This document shows, in pieces, positions 9,601-19,700 of a stretch of DNA of 64,000 nucleotides; position 1 is the first letter of the stretch, and every line of letters starts with the position of its first letter. The stretch lies in contig JACAXG010000069.1 in NCBI GenBank assembly GCA_018881555.1, positions 248,001 to 312,000 of the forward strand, read 5' to 3'. Below the pieces are notes generated by a model. It was not told the origin of the DNA, made no database searches, and was given only the letters and a program-made list of their open reading frames with translations. The translations under genes and the position numbers were made by a program. Source of the DNA: Amblyornis subalaris (lineage: Eukaryota; Chordata; Aves; Passeriformes; Ptilonorhynchidae).

Positions 9601-11264
9601 TTATGCCTACGTCACTTGGCAGCTCATGTGGGGCCATATCATCAACAATACTTAGGCCCAACAAAGTGAATTAAGAAGAGAAGTTCAGTCTTAACTCAGT
9701 TTCCTGGCCTAAGTCTGTCAAAACCAGACCTTTAAAATAGTAAGGTACGTTGTATATGGTATTTCAGTGATTCAAAATAACAATTATGAAAATTAACATG
9801 TAAACCTTGTTTTGATCTGTGGGGCTTTTTTTTTATTCATCAAGCAGTGGAAGACAGAGGTTTGTAGTTGAATCTAGCATTGCGCTCAGACCTTTTTGGT
9901 TTAGTATCATGCTCTCCTGCAGAACTGCTTTCCTTTTGCCGAACAGCAGTCTGCAGTGTGTTTCCCTGGCTGGCACACTATGCTTGCTCAGGAAACTGTA
10001 GCACAGCAGCAGGGCCATTTGCATCCTCTTACATCTAAAGCAACCACTGCTTTTTCCTGCTTTAATTAAGCTGTCCATTAGACGGGAGAAAAAAATTATC
10101 TCCTTTGGTTGCCTTACTTGCTGTGCCTCAACAAATCATGAGACTTCAAAAATCTCTGATGCAGTGAGTTTTTGTATTAAATAGTCCAAAACAAGGAAAA
10201 AAAAGCAGGATGGAAGATGGATAGTCCAAATACACGTGCACATAAAGGTAAATAGATCATTAGAGCGACAAATTTATATTGATGTACATTTGACATAATA
10301 TGTGATACTGAAAAGAGTTAAAATAAAGAATAGTGGAAGGAGCAGACCGTTCATTGGCCACTCAAGGTGCGGCTCTAATCTGGAAAGGGCCTTAATCACA
10401 GAATTGGCCAGCTAAATGGGTGCCAAAGAAATGCTTCTGGGTTAGCAAAGCTCCACCCTTCAAGTCATGCCTTTTCCCAACGCTGCTCCTAAACTAACGG
10501 CAGCAGCGGGGCACATTAGGATGGAATAGTGTGACCTTTTTTATCAAACTCACTCTCATTAAGAAGAGATAGCACCAGGCTCGAATCACAAAAGAAAGAG
10601 GATGGCTGGTTTCAAATGGCTTCTGCTCCTGGGTGCTCCTTCCAGGTTTATTTTTGTATGTGCACAAAAGGGGAAAAAAGTAATCTTTCAGTTTCATGTC
10701 AGGAAAACACATGCACTCCTAAATAATTGACTAGAACATCCTGTTGGGATTGCCACTCTTGCAAGACAGGGAAGAAGGCTCATTAATAGGTTTGTTTGTT
10801 TATTTGCTTGATTTTTTCAGTCTTATTTTTCCATTTTTTTCTAATCTACTTTTTCTTGGTGATTTGGCCGAAGGCCTGAAGAAGGTTCCTATGAAGTCAA
10901 TGGGGAAGCTAAACAGAGCAAGCCGCAGTGACACAGCCTCCTGTGGAGATGTATCAGGCCTATTGGCTGCGTGCCTTGTGTATTTATTTTTGTGTTCTTC
11001 TTTGCCTGCTACTTTTCTTTGATTTTTACAGTTGTAGCAACACTTCTTTTTCTTATTTTTCTTCTTCTTCTTTTTTTTCCTCTCTCTCTCTCTTTTTTTT
11101 CTTTTTTTTTTTNNNNNNNNNNNNNNNNNNNNNNTTTTTTTTGGCAGGTTAATTTTTCAGAAGGAGGACCCGGTTCCAATTCTACTGGAAGTGAAGTAGC
11201 ATCAATGTCCTCTCAGCTGCCAGATACACCCAACAGCATGGTAGCCAGTCCTATTGAGGCATGA
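656..11264 (+). CDS. ISL1: ISL1 (Islet-1) LIM-homeodomain transcription factor, complete six-exon CDS
   Basis: Coding segments are 656-683, 1568-1757, 4647-4906, 6978-7264, 8722-8889 and 11148-11264, all with GT-AG introns; they splice in frame to 349 codons plus TGA. Domains in order: LIM1 with zinc ligands C17, C20, H39, C42 and C45, C48, C67, D70; LIM2 with C79, C82, H101, C104 and C107, C110, C129, D132; homeodomain about 181-240 with recognition-helix motif VWFQNKR (W228, N231); a glutamine run at 247-250; the LHX3-binding segment about 262-291; and the C-terminus ending SPIEA. The family acts in the nucleus, binds TAAT-type sites, and assembles through LDB1 and LHX3 in motor-neuron, cardiac and pancreatic endocrine programmes. 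The first ATG has G at -3 and +4; an in-frame ATG at 665 is also in good context. From memory of the human protein I see only conservative differences (T55, A97, G143). Identification is near certain. Splice sites are read from sequence, not from transcripts. Confidence 0.98.
684..1567 (+). other. ISL1: ISL1 intron 1
   Basis: 884 nt, donor GTAAGG, acceptor TTTCATTTCAG. It contains A-rich and C-rich low-complexity sequence at about 1375-1450. Short open frames here show no recognisable protein. I see no repeat or RNA gene. Confidence 0.93.
1568..1757 (+). CDS. ISL1: ISL1 coding exon 2, LIM1 domain
   Basis: 190 nt encoding residues 10-72 and two bases of R73. It carries the whole first LIM zinc-binding unit: CVGC at 17-20, WHAAC at 38-42, and the final C67 and D70. 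LIM1 binds LDB1 and, intramolecularly or in trans, other LIM-HD proteins. Codon third positions are AT-rich, unlike the next exon. The donor is GTACGC. Confidence 0.97.
1758..4646 (+). other. ISL1: ISL1 intron 2
   Basis: 2889 nt, donor GTACGC, acceptor after a long C/T tract (about 4545-4646). Reading through from exon 2 meets a stop at 1789-1791. An 85-codon open frame at 1822-2079 has no recognisable domain. G+C rises from about 3540 towards exon 3. Sequence around 2220-2300 is A-rich. No mobile element recognised. Confidence 0.93.
4640..5345. other. Internal CpG island: exon 3 and 5' part of intron 3
   Basis: CpG density is high from exon 3 to about 5345, then falls sharply. It includes three 11-bp units of CCCCCCTCCTG type (5178-5210) and a short run of CCTGAG repeats near 5271-5290. 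The exon 3 frame stays open 302 nt into the intron, to TAG at 5209. No promoter motif with an obvious start site is visible. Confidence 0.75.
4647..4906 (+). CDS. ISL1: ISL1 coding exon 3, LIM2 domain and linker
   Basis: 260 nt encoding the end of R73 through A159 plus one base. It contains the second LIM domain (C79 to D132) and the linker with [11 protein letters not shown]. Third codon positions are almost all G or C because the exon lies in an internal CpG island. The donor is GTACCG. Confidence 0.97.
4907..6977 (+). other. ISL1: ISL1 intron 3
   Basis: 2071 nt; the first 440 nt are CpG-island sequence. The rest is ordinary, with a (TA)n-rich palindromic block at 6244-6296. The acceptor region is CCCTTCCCTTACAGCAG, a tandem CAGCAG acceptor. 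Confidence 0.93.
6244..6296. repeat. AT-rich palindromic dinucleotide repeat in intron 3
   Basis: Alternating TATA and ATTATAT runs over about 53 bp, self-complementary throughout, able to form a cruciform or long hairpin. It probably varies in length between individuals. Confidence 0.9.
6978..7264 (+). CDS. ISL1: ISL1 coding exon 4, homeodomain
   Basis: 287 nt encoding residues 160-255. It includes the linker, the full homeodomain (about 181-240) with VWFQNKR at 227-233, the basic KRCKDKKR stretch and the QQQQ run. The start at 6978 restores the two adjacent alanines of ISL1; using 6981 would drop one. The donor is a strong GTAAGT. Confidence 0.97.
7265..8721 (+). other. ISL1: ISL1 intron 4
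   Basis: 1457 nt, donor GTAAGT, acceptor GGCTGTTTACAG. It contains T-rich low complexity at 7975-8010 and about 8248-8295. The exon 4 frame runs 31 codons into the intron before TGA at 7358. No other feature seen. Confidence 0.93.
8722..8889 (+). CDS. ISL1: ISL1 coding exon 5, LHX3-binding region
   Basis: 168 nt, exactly 56 codons (256-311), phase 0 at both ends. It encodes the segment known to bind LHX3 LIM domains (about 262-291) and part of the activation region. A TTTGCAG acceptor-like site at 8784-8790 lies exactly 69 nt into the exon. Its use would remove codons 256-278, matching the described mammalian Isl1-beta isoform. The donor is GTAAGT. Confidence 0.97.
8890..11147 (+). other. 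ISL1: ISL1 intron 5
   Basis: 2258 nt, donor GTAAGT, acceptor TTTGGCAG. It ends in an unusually long pyrimidine tract (about 11036-11143) containing a 22-base N run. The exon 5 frame continues 34 codons to TAG at 8992. AT microsatellite-like sequence lies at about 9420-9465. No gene or mobile element recognised. Confidence 0.93.
11113..11134. other. Assembly gap (22 N) in the exon 6 polypyrimidine tract
   Basis: 22 consecutive undetermined bases flanked by T homopolymer on both sides, 13 bp upstream of the exon 6 start. The true length of the tract is unknown. The coding sequence is not affected. Confidence 1.
11148..11264 (+). CDS. ISL1: ISL1 coding exon 6, C-terminus and stop
   Basis: Encodes residues 312-349 ([10 protein letters not shown] to SPIEA) and TGA at 11262-11264. 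Ser/Thr-rich and disordered. The join to exon 5 at L311/V312 is exact and in phase. Confidence 0.97.
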
Positions 11265-12450
11265 GGAACATTCATTCAAATTTCTGTTGTTGTTGTTTCT
11301 GCCCTTACCCTCACCCCTGTTGAAGAGAGTGGGAAAGTGAACGTGTTGGGACTTCGAGATTTAGGGGGAAAGAATATTTAACAACCCTTTAACGAACCTA
11401 GCAAGGAACTGCTCCATGAGATGAACGGAGTCGTATTTGAAAAGACAAGGTAATATGGTAGCAACACTGTGAAGACAATCATGGGATCTTACTAGAAAAA
11501 ATACTAAAAAGAACCACAAACCCCACGCTTTTCAATGATCAGAGGAGGATCGAAAAGACGTTTTCCAAATATAAAGGATTTGTACTCGTGGATCTCAAAA
11601 AAAAATCTTTTCATTTGACTGCACATCTTAGGGAGAAACCAAGGTAGAGGGACTTTCTATCCGGTCCCTCCCATTCCGAATGGTGCTGTTTCTATATTGG
11701 GGATAGCCTTGCCAAAAGAAGCTCCAATAGGTTTTCCATCATCAGGAAAGAGACGATTCAGCCCTGCATTGTTGAAAGATTCCTTGCAGGAAGGTGGAGC
11801 TGCATTGGTTTGCAATGTTGTTTTTAGTTGACTCTTAACAAGGGGTTGTTTCCTGGGTCTCTTCTAGCATGTCTGTAGCGGGGTTTTGGTTTTGTTTGGT
11901 TGAGATCCACCCCCTATTAAGTCTGAAGCGATTAAAAATAGGTTTTTGAATTCCTCTTTAAAAGCGAATTTATAAAAACATTGCAACAAGGTATACCTCT
12001 ATTTTGCCACAAAGCGTCTCGGGATTGTGTTTGAAATGTGTCCGCCCAAGAACCCTCCCCTTCCCCAAAGATGTGTATAGTCATTGGTTATAACGACTGT
12101 TTTTCTCTCTTTCTCTTTCTCTTTCTTCTCACTCTCTAGAAAAAAAAAAAATAGGAAAAAAGTAAAAAAAAATAGGAAAAGTGAAAAGAAAAAAAATCAC
12201 TCTTTTTGTTTGCTCTTGCATTGCAAAATTATAAAGTAATTTATTATTTATTATCGGAAGACTTGCCACTTTTCATGTCAGTTGACTATTTTTTTTGTTT
12301 GCTGAAGTAAAAAAAAAGAGAAAAAAGAAAAAAAAAAGAAAAGGTTGTACCGTGGTCTTTGAATTATATGTCTAATTCTATGTGTTTTTGTCCTTTTTCT
12401 TTCCTTAAATATGATGTGAAATAAAAGCGCCATATGTAGAATTATTATAT
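11265..12450 (+). other. ISL1: ISL1 3' UTR, main form
   Basis: Begins after TGA at 11264. An AATAAA at 12420-12425 would give about 1.2 kb of UTR. It contains an AU-rich nonamer TTATTTATT at 12244-12252 and A-rich tracts at 12140-12200 and 12309-12343. Later AATAAA motifs at 12574, 12608 and 13587 allow longer forms. The end is predicted from the signal, not from transcript data. Confidence 0.7.
12420..12425 (+). terminator. Poly(A) signal AATAAA, first in the ISL1 3' UTR
   Basis: Canonical hexamer about 1.16 kb after the stop codon, the first one in the UTR. Confidence 0.65.
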
Positions 12451-12573
12451 CTTCAGGACTATTTCACTAGATAAGCGTTTGAAATAGAAAAATAATAATA
12501 ATAATATTAACATTAAATAATGAACAAAGTTCCCTCTTTTAAATATTTACAGGTTAGCAGCTAAAATACCTGA

Positions 12574-12613
12574 AATAAAATATTGCATGCAAAGCCGGTC
12601 GTTAGTGAATAAA
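12574..12613 (+). terminator. Two further poly(A) hexamers
   Basis: AATAAA at 12574-12579 and 12608-12613. They may serve alternative 3' ends of ISL1. Confidence 0.45.
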
Positions 12614-13586
12614 AGGAGTGTGATATTTTATTGCAAGTATTAACGACCAGCTTGTAAATTTCCGTTTCAACAACTGTATCAGGGCTAGTTGGATGCCTTA
12701 GCTTTCAATCGATAACGTTAGAAAGTCTCTTGTTTCCCCACCCCATCCCTTGCCCTTAAAAGTGATATTACTCTAGGCATGATCAGACATAACGTTAAGA
12801 CATCTAAAGAACTGGGAGCTCAGGCTTTTTGCTGAGTTCTACTATTTTTAAAAAATAATAAAAAGAAAGTGCTGTATACCAAAGCCTCGTTGTTGAGATT
12901 GTTGAAGTGACCTGTACTTTAAGTATAAGCTCCTGATAAAAGGGACGCTTTTTGCTTAACAAGTCAAGTATGACCATTATTTATCAATGTCTGCTGTCAA
13001 AACAATTGAATAATGCTGCAGGAGGAATAGTTGTGGGGATATTTCTGTCGGGGATATTGCTGTGAAATTGCACGAATATGTTCCTTATTTTCTGTCGACT
13101 TCCCTCTCTTCACTTCCTCTTTTCTTCCTTTTTTAATTTGCGGGGGAGAGGGTGGTGAAAGCTAGAAACGTGGGCGATTTCTTGGGGAAAAGTAGAAAGA
13201 AGTAAAGAAAAAAATGGGAAAGGGTTGTTTTTGCTCCAATCCAAGTGCTCCCTAGTGCTCCTGGGCAGCACAAGACAAAGGTTCGCTTTAAAACACCCTT
13301 AAGTACTGGAATATACAGAGATTTTCAGTCTGACAAAGACAAGTTGGTTTGCATGTCAGTTACTCCAAACCCCAATGTTTTCTTAACATAACCTTCTTTT
13401 CCCTCCCTCCTCGCCATCTCAGCCCACCCTGAGCAAGCTCAGCTATAGACAAACCATTTCGACAGTACAGAGAACATTAAAAAATGTTTAAAATCTAATA
13501 CAAGGATTTCAATCATCCTGATTAGAAACTGGATTCATTTTGTATGCTCAAGTGTAATACATTTTTGAGTACTTGATAAATATTTA

Positions 13587-13592
13587 AATAAA
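13587..13592 (+). terminator. Distal poly(A) signal AATAAA
   Basis: Hexamer about 2.3 kb after the stop, followed by GT-rich sequence (about 13610-13640) as expected downstream of a cleavage site. Possible long-form 3' end. The AT-rich 12450-13586 stretch carries no other gene. Confidence 0.4.
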
Positions 13593-13649
13593 TATGAAAT
13601 CTACCTTAAACTGTGTGATCAGTAACCCTTGTGTTTTCATGCAGGATCA

Positions 13650-14475
13650 GAGGATTGGTACGGCGCTTCGGGGGGCGGGAGGGAGAAGGGGTATGATTTC
13701 TGCCCAGTGGTCTGACGTGTAAGTTGTCGGAGTCGCTCTTACTTGGGTGAGTTTGGAGAAGGAGTCTCCGGCTCGGGAGGATCTGTAACTGGCACTGGAA
13801 ACCCGTAAGGGCAGGGCAGCCTGAGGGCCTTCGCGTTCGCCTCTTCCCGCCGGGAGGCTGACGCGTAGGTGGCAGCAGGAGCGGCGGCTCCGCGGGAGAG
13901 ACGCGGGGTCACGCAGGGCGGGGAGTGACCCCGAGAGAGAGTAACCTGCGCGCCGGGGGGCTGGTGAGAGCTGCCCCTCTGTCCCCCGCCCCTGGGAAGG
14001 ACCTTCGGGCCGGTGAATGTCCGTCGACTCCGAGGGCCACGCGGGAGGGAAGGGCGACTTTTGGCTGTCGGTCCTCGCGAGGGAAAGGCCCCCGAGCCCC
14101 GCTCGGCGCCCCGCGGTCCCGGCGCGCCCTCCGGGCGGCTGGGGCAGTCGTGGAGATAAGCCGCGCGCCGGGAGGCAGGGGTTGACGTTCGGGCTGCCAG
14201 AGCAGCGTCTTGCGCCTCGAAACACGCAGGGCAGCGGCTTGTCTTTGCAGTCGGAGCGCTGCCGCGGTTCCGCAGCTGCGGGCCGGAACCCCACTCGGGA
14301 TGTGCCTGCACACATACCTCCCGCCAGGCTCCTGCCTGTACCCCCACAGAGGGCCTGAGCCCCCCCAACCCTGTCCGAGGCAGGAGGAAGAGTCGGGCCT
14401 CTTCTGCGGCGACCACTCGGGGGTCTCGGCATCCCCATGGCCACTGCAGGCCCACAGACCCGGGGTCACCTCCGA
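13650..14475. other. Orphan CpG island 2.4 kb downstream of the ISL1 stop
   Basis: G+C and CpG content jump at about 13655 and fall after 14475. Open frames exist on both strands (up to 265 codons on minus, 193 on plus). They are rich in R, G, P, A and S, overlap each other in several frames, and show no domain, so I treat them as composition artefacts. Candidate promoter of an unannotated non-coding transcript or a developmental CpG island. Confidence 0.6.
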
Positions 14476-15555
14476 CCCTGCACCCTCGAAACTTCGGTTA
14501 AAAAAACCTCGTCCTATTTTAAGACTTTTTTTGTTTGTTTTATGTCCTCTGTTTCCCTTTTTCATTACATACATTTTTGGGGCCCCGCAAGTGTTTTCCG
14601 CTGTGGAGCAAAAAAAGACAAACTTTCTAGTGGACCCTCCTAGTGCCTTCAGTAAAACACTCTTTCTGAGCTTGGGCAGCAAGATTTGTGTAAGTGAGAG
14701 AAAAGATCTTCATGAAATGCATGTCCTTATGGCGCTCTGTCAGGTTCCTGCTCTAATTCCTCTTTCGGATATGGACGAGGGCGGCGATTAGCAGTCCCAG
14801 ATGCGCCGGTTTTCTTCTGGCTGCAGCTACTCTTAACAGTGTCAAACAAGGCCTGTTATGGCCTGCTATAATTTCTCTGAGGATTTTGTTTGCCCACACT
14901 GAGACCAACATTCAAACTCTTCTCATTTCAATATTTGTACCAGGTTAATTAGCTCTCAGCATCCCCAGCCAGCGTGGCAGTGAGACGCAGAAGCCGGGTA
15001 CGTGAATTCCAGAGCTGAGATCAGTTAAACACCTCAACAGTAAGTGTTTGCCTTTATATACATCTGTATGCGCACATATCTTAACAAATCCACGTTGGGT
15101 CGTCCAAGAACGCGTGTCAAGGAAGGAATAAGGACCGCTCAAGCGATGCCGGCTCTCAGGCCGCCGCATCTCCAGAGCCCGGGATGGAGCCGGGCGGGGG
15201 TCAGGGTCCGTGGTGCGAGTGGGTTTCACGCGCGCTGATCCTCCCTGGGCCTCTCTACACACCCGAAACGCCGAAAGCGTTTTACTGCGAGAGATGCCGC
15301 TGCTGGGCGCTTTGCGTGCTTTAGCGAAGCTGTAAGTAGTTAATAAAGGGGCTGGAAAGAGATCCTGTTTACTGATTGTTCCTGATTGTTGTTTTCTTGA
15401 TAACAGAGCAAGCCACTGAATGACTGTTTGAGCTCAGGCGCCACAAACATAAACTTAACAGCTCCCAGTGTGCCGGCCCTTCTGGAGGATCACTCCTCAC
15501 CTCCCGGGGCTTGTGAAGTGCAGGCGGAGAAGGCAGCTCCCAAGGAGGCAGGCTC

Positions 15556-15582
15556 CGGGGAGGTGGGGGGGGGGTGGGGGGA
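15556..15582 (+). repeat. G-rich tract with quadruplex potential
   Basis: GGGG, then AGGT, a 10-base G run, T and another G run; at least four G3+ runs with short loops on the + strand. Confidence 0.7.
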
Positions 15583-16038
15583 GCGGAGGAGGTTCGTCTG
15601 TATACCCGACCTTTCCATATCTGCCCTCATTAGCCAGGGGCAAGGCGTGTAAAATCAATAGGCACTTTTCTCCGAGCCTCCTACCCGTGCCGGAGCTCGG
15701 GACAGGCTCTGGATGCTGCTCTGCGCAGCATCCCAGCCGAGAAACGCTGCTTTTACATCAGACTGCTGTTCCGTTTGAATTTCCTTGAATATTCTTGCAG
15801 CGGCTAAGGGCCACCAAAGAAGCGCTTGTCATAGGCCAGGGAGGGAGGGCGAGGGAGTCAGGGAGGGCGCGCAGCCTCACCGCGGCAGATCCGCCCCGCG
15901 CACCTCGCGCCGGGCCGGGTGTCCCGGGATCGGCAGCACCGGGGCAGTCCCCCCCGGGCGGCCCGGCCGCACTCCGCCGCGGCTGCCGCTGCATGAGCCA
16001 CCTGCAGCTCCGGCCCTTCTCTGGGGTGTGTGGCGCAG

Positions 16039-16066
16039 GGAAGGAAGGAAGGAAGGAAGGAGGAAG
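16039..16066 (+). repeat. (GGAA)n microsatellite
   Basis: Tandem GGAA units inside the downstream CpG-rich region. The unit resembles the core of ETS-family sites. Confidence 0.9.
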
Positions 16067-16771
16067 GCTGCAAAACAAGATTTTTGCTGGAGTGTCTCTG
16101 CTTCTTTGCTTTGTTTTATTTTCTTCTGGCGGACAAAACAGGGTAAGGTGTATTTGTGGGAGAGAGAGAGAGGACAGAAACTTTTCCAGAAATAAATGAC
16201 ACGGACCAAAGCAGAACTAGGCTTCTATCTCCGGGCATACCTCGTGTGGCAATGGGAAGAGGAAAATAGGGTGTTACTGTGGCTTTTCTTTAGGAGGGCT
16301 GTTCAGGTCGGTAGATCTCCAAGGCTAATCCAAACAACCCGTTTGACTTGTGAGGTCCGGTGTCTAGACATAGCTGGTGACTCGGCGGCTCCTTATCTGG
16401 CTTTGGAATCAGCCAAAAGAGACTTTTCTTAATGTCCACAGCAGCACTAGGATCTGCCGGGGCCGGGGAGCCACCGCACCTCCCAGACAGGACAACAAAT
16501 ACACCCACCACCTGGAGGCTTTACAGCCCACTTTGTTGTTCCCGGGCCGCCGCTGCTGCGGCCCGGCCTCCCCCAGCCCCGGCCGCCGGGCAGGGGTGAC
16601 CGGCCGGCTGCTCAGTCAAACCCACACCCTGCTGCTTGCCACCACAGTGCCCTGGTCGCCTCTCGGGCACCGAAGGGCCACCTCTCCAACAGGATGTGGC
16701 AATGGGCACTCGAGCCCCGCTGGGGTCAGAACTGCTGTTTTCTCCACCCCCGTCACAACAACCCCTCCGTC

Positions 16772-16799
16772 GTGTGTGTGTGTGAGAGAGAGAGAGAGA
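16772..16799 (+). repeat. (GT)n(GA)n compound microsatellite
   Basis: GT repeats run directly into GA repeats over about 28 bp. Confidence 0.9.
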
Positions 16800-19700
16800 C
16801 TACAAAATTTATGGACTTCTTCTCCCAGCTGAAGTTTTGCAGAGAATGGGTAAAAAATTTCCAAACTCACTCTTGTTCACCAACATTGAGGAATGATTGA
16901 CGCAAATCAATTAAATGAAAGGAAGTCAGTTTAGATACAAGATCTTCTTCGGGACCAGAAAGTTGCCTTCTGTATTAGTCCTTCATGCTGGATTTGTGAA
17001 TATTGCAAGCTATAAAGCTTGTTTGAGGTGATTAGAACCAATAAAAGCATTTAACTCAAAAGTAAGCAGCATTTGAAAGTAGAGGGAAAGAGGCATCTTT
17101 TTCTTGGATGTCACTCATTCTATTTATTCATTTGGATTTTTTTTTGAGATTTCAAACTCTCCTGGAACACTGTGTGGCTGGATGGTGGGTTTTCAGATTC
17201 CTTGACAGTGCATGAACCCATCCGCTGCCTTTGCTGTTTTTCTGTTGAAATGCAAACTGATGTGCTGTGTTATTCCTCTTCAAACTCTGTGTTGTTTCTC
17301 AGTGTGGTAGAGTTCAGGGCCATGATATCCCATTTTGAGAGCTGATTGCTGTAACTATGATGCATTGATATGCTGTTTGCAGTGGATATTGTAATTGAGT
17401 CTGCTAATGTGGAATTATGAAATCTACCAGTGGGTAGGACTCTCTCTGTGCAGTTTAGGAGGCTTGTGAATAAGTGCTGTTTTCTAGATTTAGTAGTTGC
17501 AAATTTCCTCGTGCATAGAGCAAATTATATTTCAAGGCTTTTGGAATAATTTTCCATCCAGCACATTTAAACCATTTCAAACTCCCAATAACTCAGAGAA
17601 TTCAGGATCAAGAGAGCAACATTTCCTAGAAAAGGAATCTTAACCATGATCCTGGTTATCCTTTTTTTTTTTTTCTCATGGGTAAAATTTTGTGTTTATT
17701 TTTAACTGTCACAAATACAAGGTGTTGTTTGAAAAGTGTTAAACTTAGCAGGTATATAGAGATAATACTGACGTGTCACTGCGCATGATAAAGTAAAATA
17801 TGGTGGGAATTAACTTGAAAAGTTTATGAAGGTTTTAACTACAGCTCATAAATTAACCTTTTTTACAAAGATATGATGATATGTAGAAGATCTTACAATA
17901 TATATGACACTTAAGAATACTCTAAAATTTGGAGGCCAAACATTTTTTCCACAACTTGAAGACACAAACTGAGGTCTTAGACATCGAAGATTTTACTGTA
18001 AGTAATCTGAAGTAATTAACATTAGAGCACTCTAGTGAATCAGAAATTGCAGCAGCAAACTTTCCAGTTTACACAGGGCCTTCTGTGAAGGTAGTGAAAG
18101 ATTTGCTGCTAAGCTTTAGTGAGGCAGGAATGCATAGCTTTGAAGGCTCAAGTCCAACTCTCGTTGAAGCTAGTGGCAAAAGTGTCTTGGAGGTGTGGGT
18201 AAAAAACCAGTGTATAAAATCTCTATAGAAATTGTATAGAGTCAGTGGTTAAAAATCGTATAAAATTGCTGTTGTGATTTTGTAGGAAAAAAGTAATTTC
18301 CTTTCTATCACCCTCATTCTTTTTCCATATTTGACTTTAAATGATGCAGTTTTCTGTTATAAGACAAAAAACGCAATTAAGCTATTGGTGCATTAGTAAA
18401 AACATTTTGCTTGGTGTGGGATTCAGAAACGGGAGTCAATAACTCATCTGAATGGAGATAATATTGTGAAATAAAACAACTACTCCATGGTTCACTTATT
18501 GCTGCCTAAGGGAAATTTCATATGTGTAAATCCTGGGGTAGAAGAGTACATACAAATTACCTGTATTCTATCTTAATGGAGAGAACTCAGCAAAACCTAA
18601 TGGAATTAGTCCCACACCAGATCTGAAGTTCTAACTCAGATGTATTTCACCTTTGTGATATGAAGTCAGGAAGATTTTGCAGGACTGACCTTACCAATAT
18701 GACGCAAGTTCAGGCTCATTTTGGGCTCTGCAGCTGCCCAACTGACTGTTGCAAAATGATCCCAAACTTCGCACACAGCACATTCAGTGGGATTTGAGGT
18801 GTTCTAAGGACGCAGGGTTTCCTTTTGAGAAAATAAGCTCTTGAAAGGCTAGAGCACTTTTAGTTAATCAAGTAAACATATTCAGAGCTGGGCCTTTTCT
18901 CTCTGAAATCTGTGGATAGTTCTGATAATTAAGTCAGGATGAGCAGAATTGAGCACTTTGTGGCCAGAAACCTCAAGCTTTTGTATTACCTTAAATAAAA
19001 GTGTTTTAGTCAAGCATTCATTCCAGATCTTACTGACTTACTAGTTAGTGTAAAGTAGGACAATAACTGACTCCCAGTGTTCATACAGGAGCAGTATGTT
19101 TTGAAATCTCTGTTCACAGTTTTTCTTCTAATGAATTAATTTTCAAGGTATCTTTGCCTGTCATTCCAATAACCACAGCTGTTTTATGCTCTGATCTTAA
19201 TTTTTTTTTCTGAGTAAAACCCCAATGCACTTTTAGAGAGTCATTTGTCCTCAACTGAGCTGATCCCATCCCATTTCAAATCCCTGACAATTATATAGTA
19301 GGAAAGAACATTTAGATTTTTGCAAGGACCACTACATATCATATTTCTTTGTGGTACCGATACTATTATGAGACACATCAAAGCAGAAGATTTGGTTGTT
19401 AATTTAGTCCTGGAAGTGAAGTTTCACCATTCAGGATCTCGATTTCACAGTACATTGGTTCTCCAAAAATGATTCCCTTAGGCAAATGTGCTTGCAGTTT
19501 TAATTTAACTTACTGGATCATTATCAAAGAAAAAAAAAAGAAAAAAGAAAAAACAGCCCCAGAAGATTATGAAGAGCAGATACTACTTTTTAGAACTATC
19601 AAATCAGAACTATTCTTCATCAGTTTGACATTTTTTCCTGGTGAACAATTTGCCTATAGAAAGACATTTCTTTCTGAAATCATTGTGTCATTTAAGCAGG

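Larger units (their letters stand above)
15100..16745. other. Discontinuous CpG-rich region downstream of ISL1
   Basis: CpG-dense patches at about 15105-15240, 15790-16020 and 16440-16700 separated by ordinary sequence. It also contains a G-rich tract (15556-15582), a (GGAA)n run (16039-16066) and (GT)n(GA)n (16772-16799). Open frames on both strands (up to 151 codons) lack recognisable protein features. No gene can be supported. Confidence 0.5.

Noticed and set aside
13647..14791. Long overlapping open frames (up to 265 codons) on both strands
   Set aside because: CpG-island sequence is stop-poor; several frames are open at once and none has a domain or consistent codon use.
15428..16870. 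Open frames of 74-151 codons downstream of ISL1
   Set aside because: Same reason: GC-rich composition, low complexity, and no family signature.
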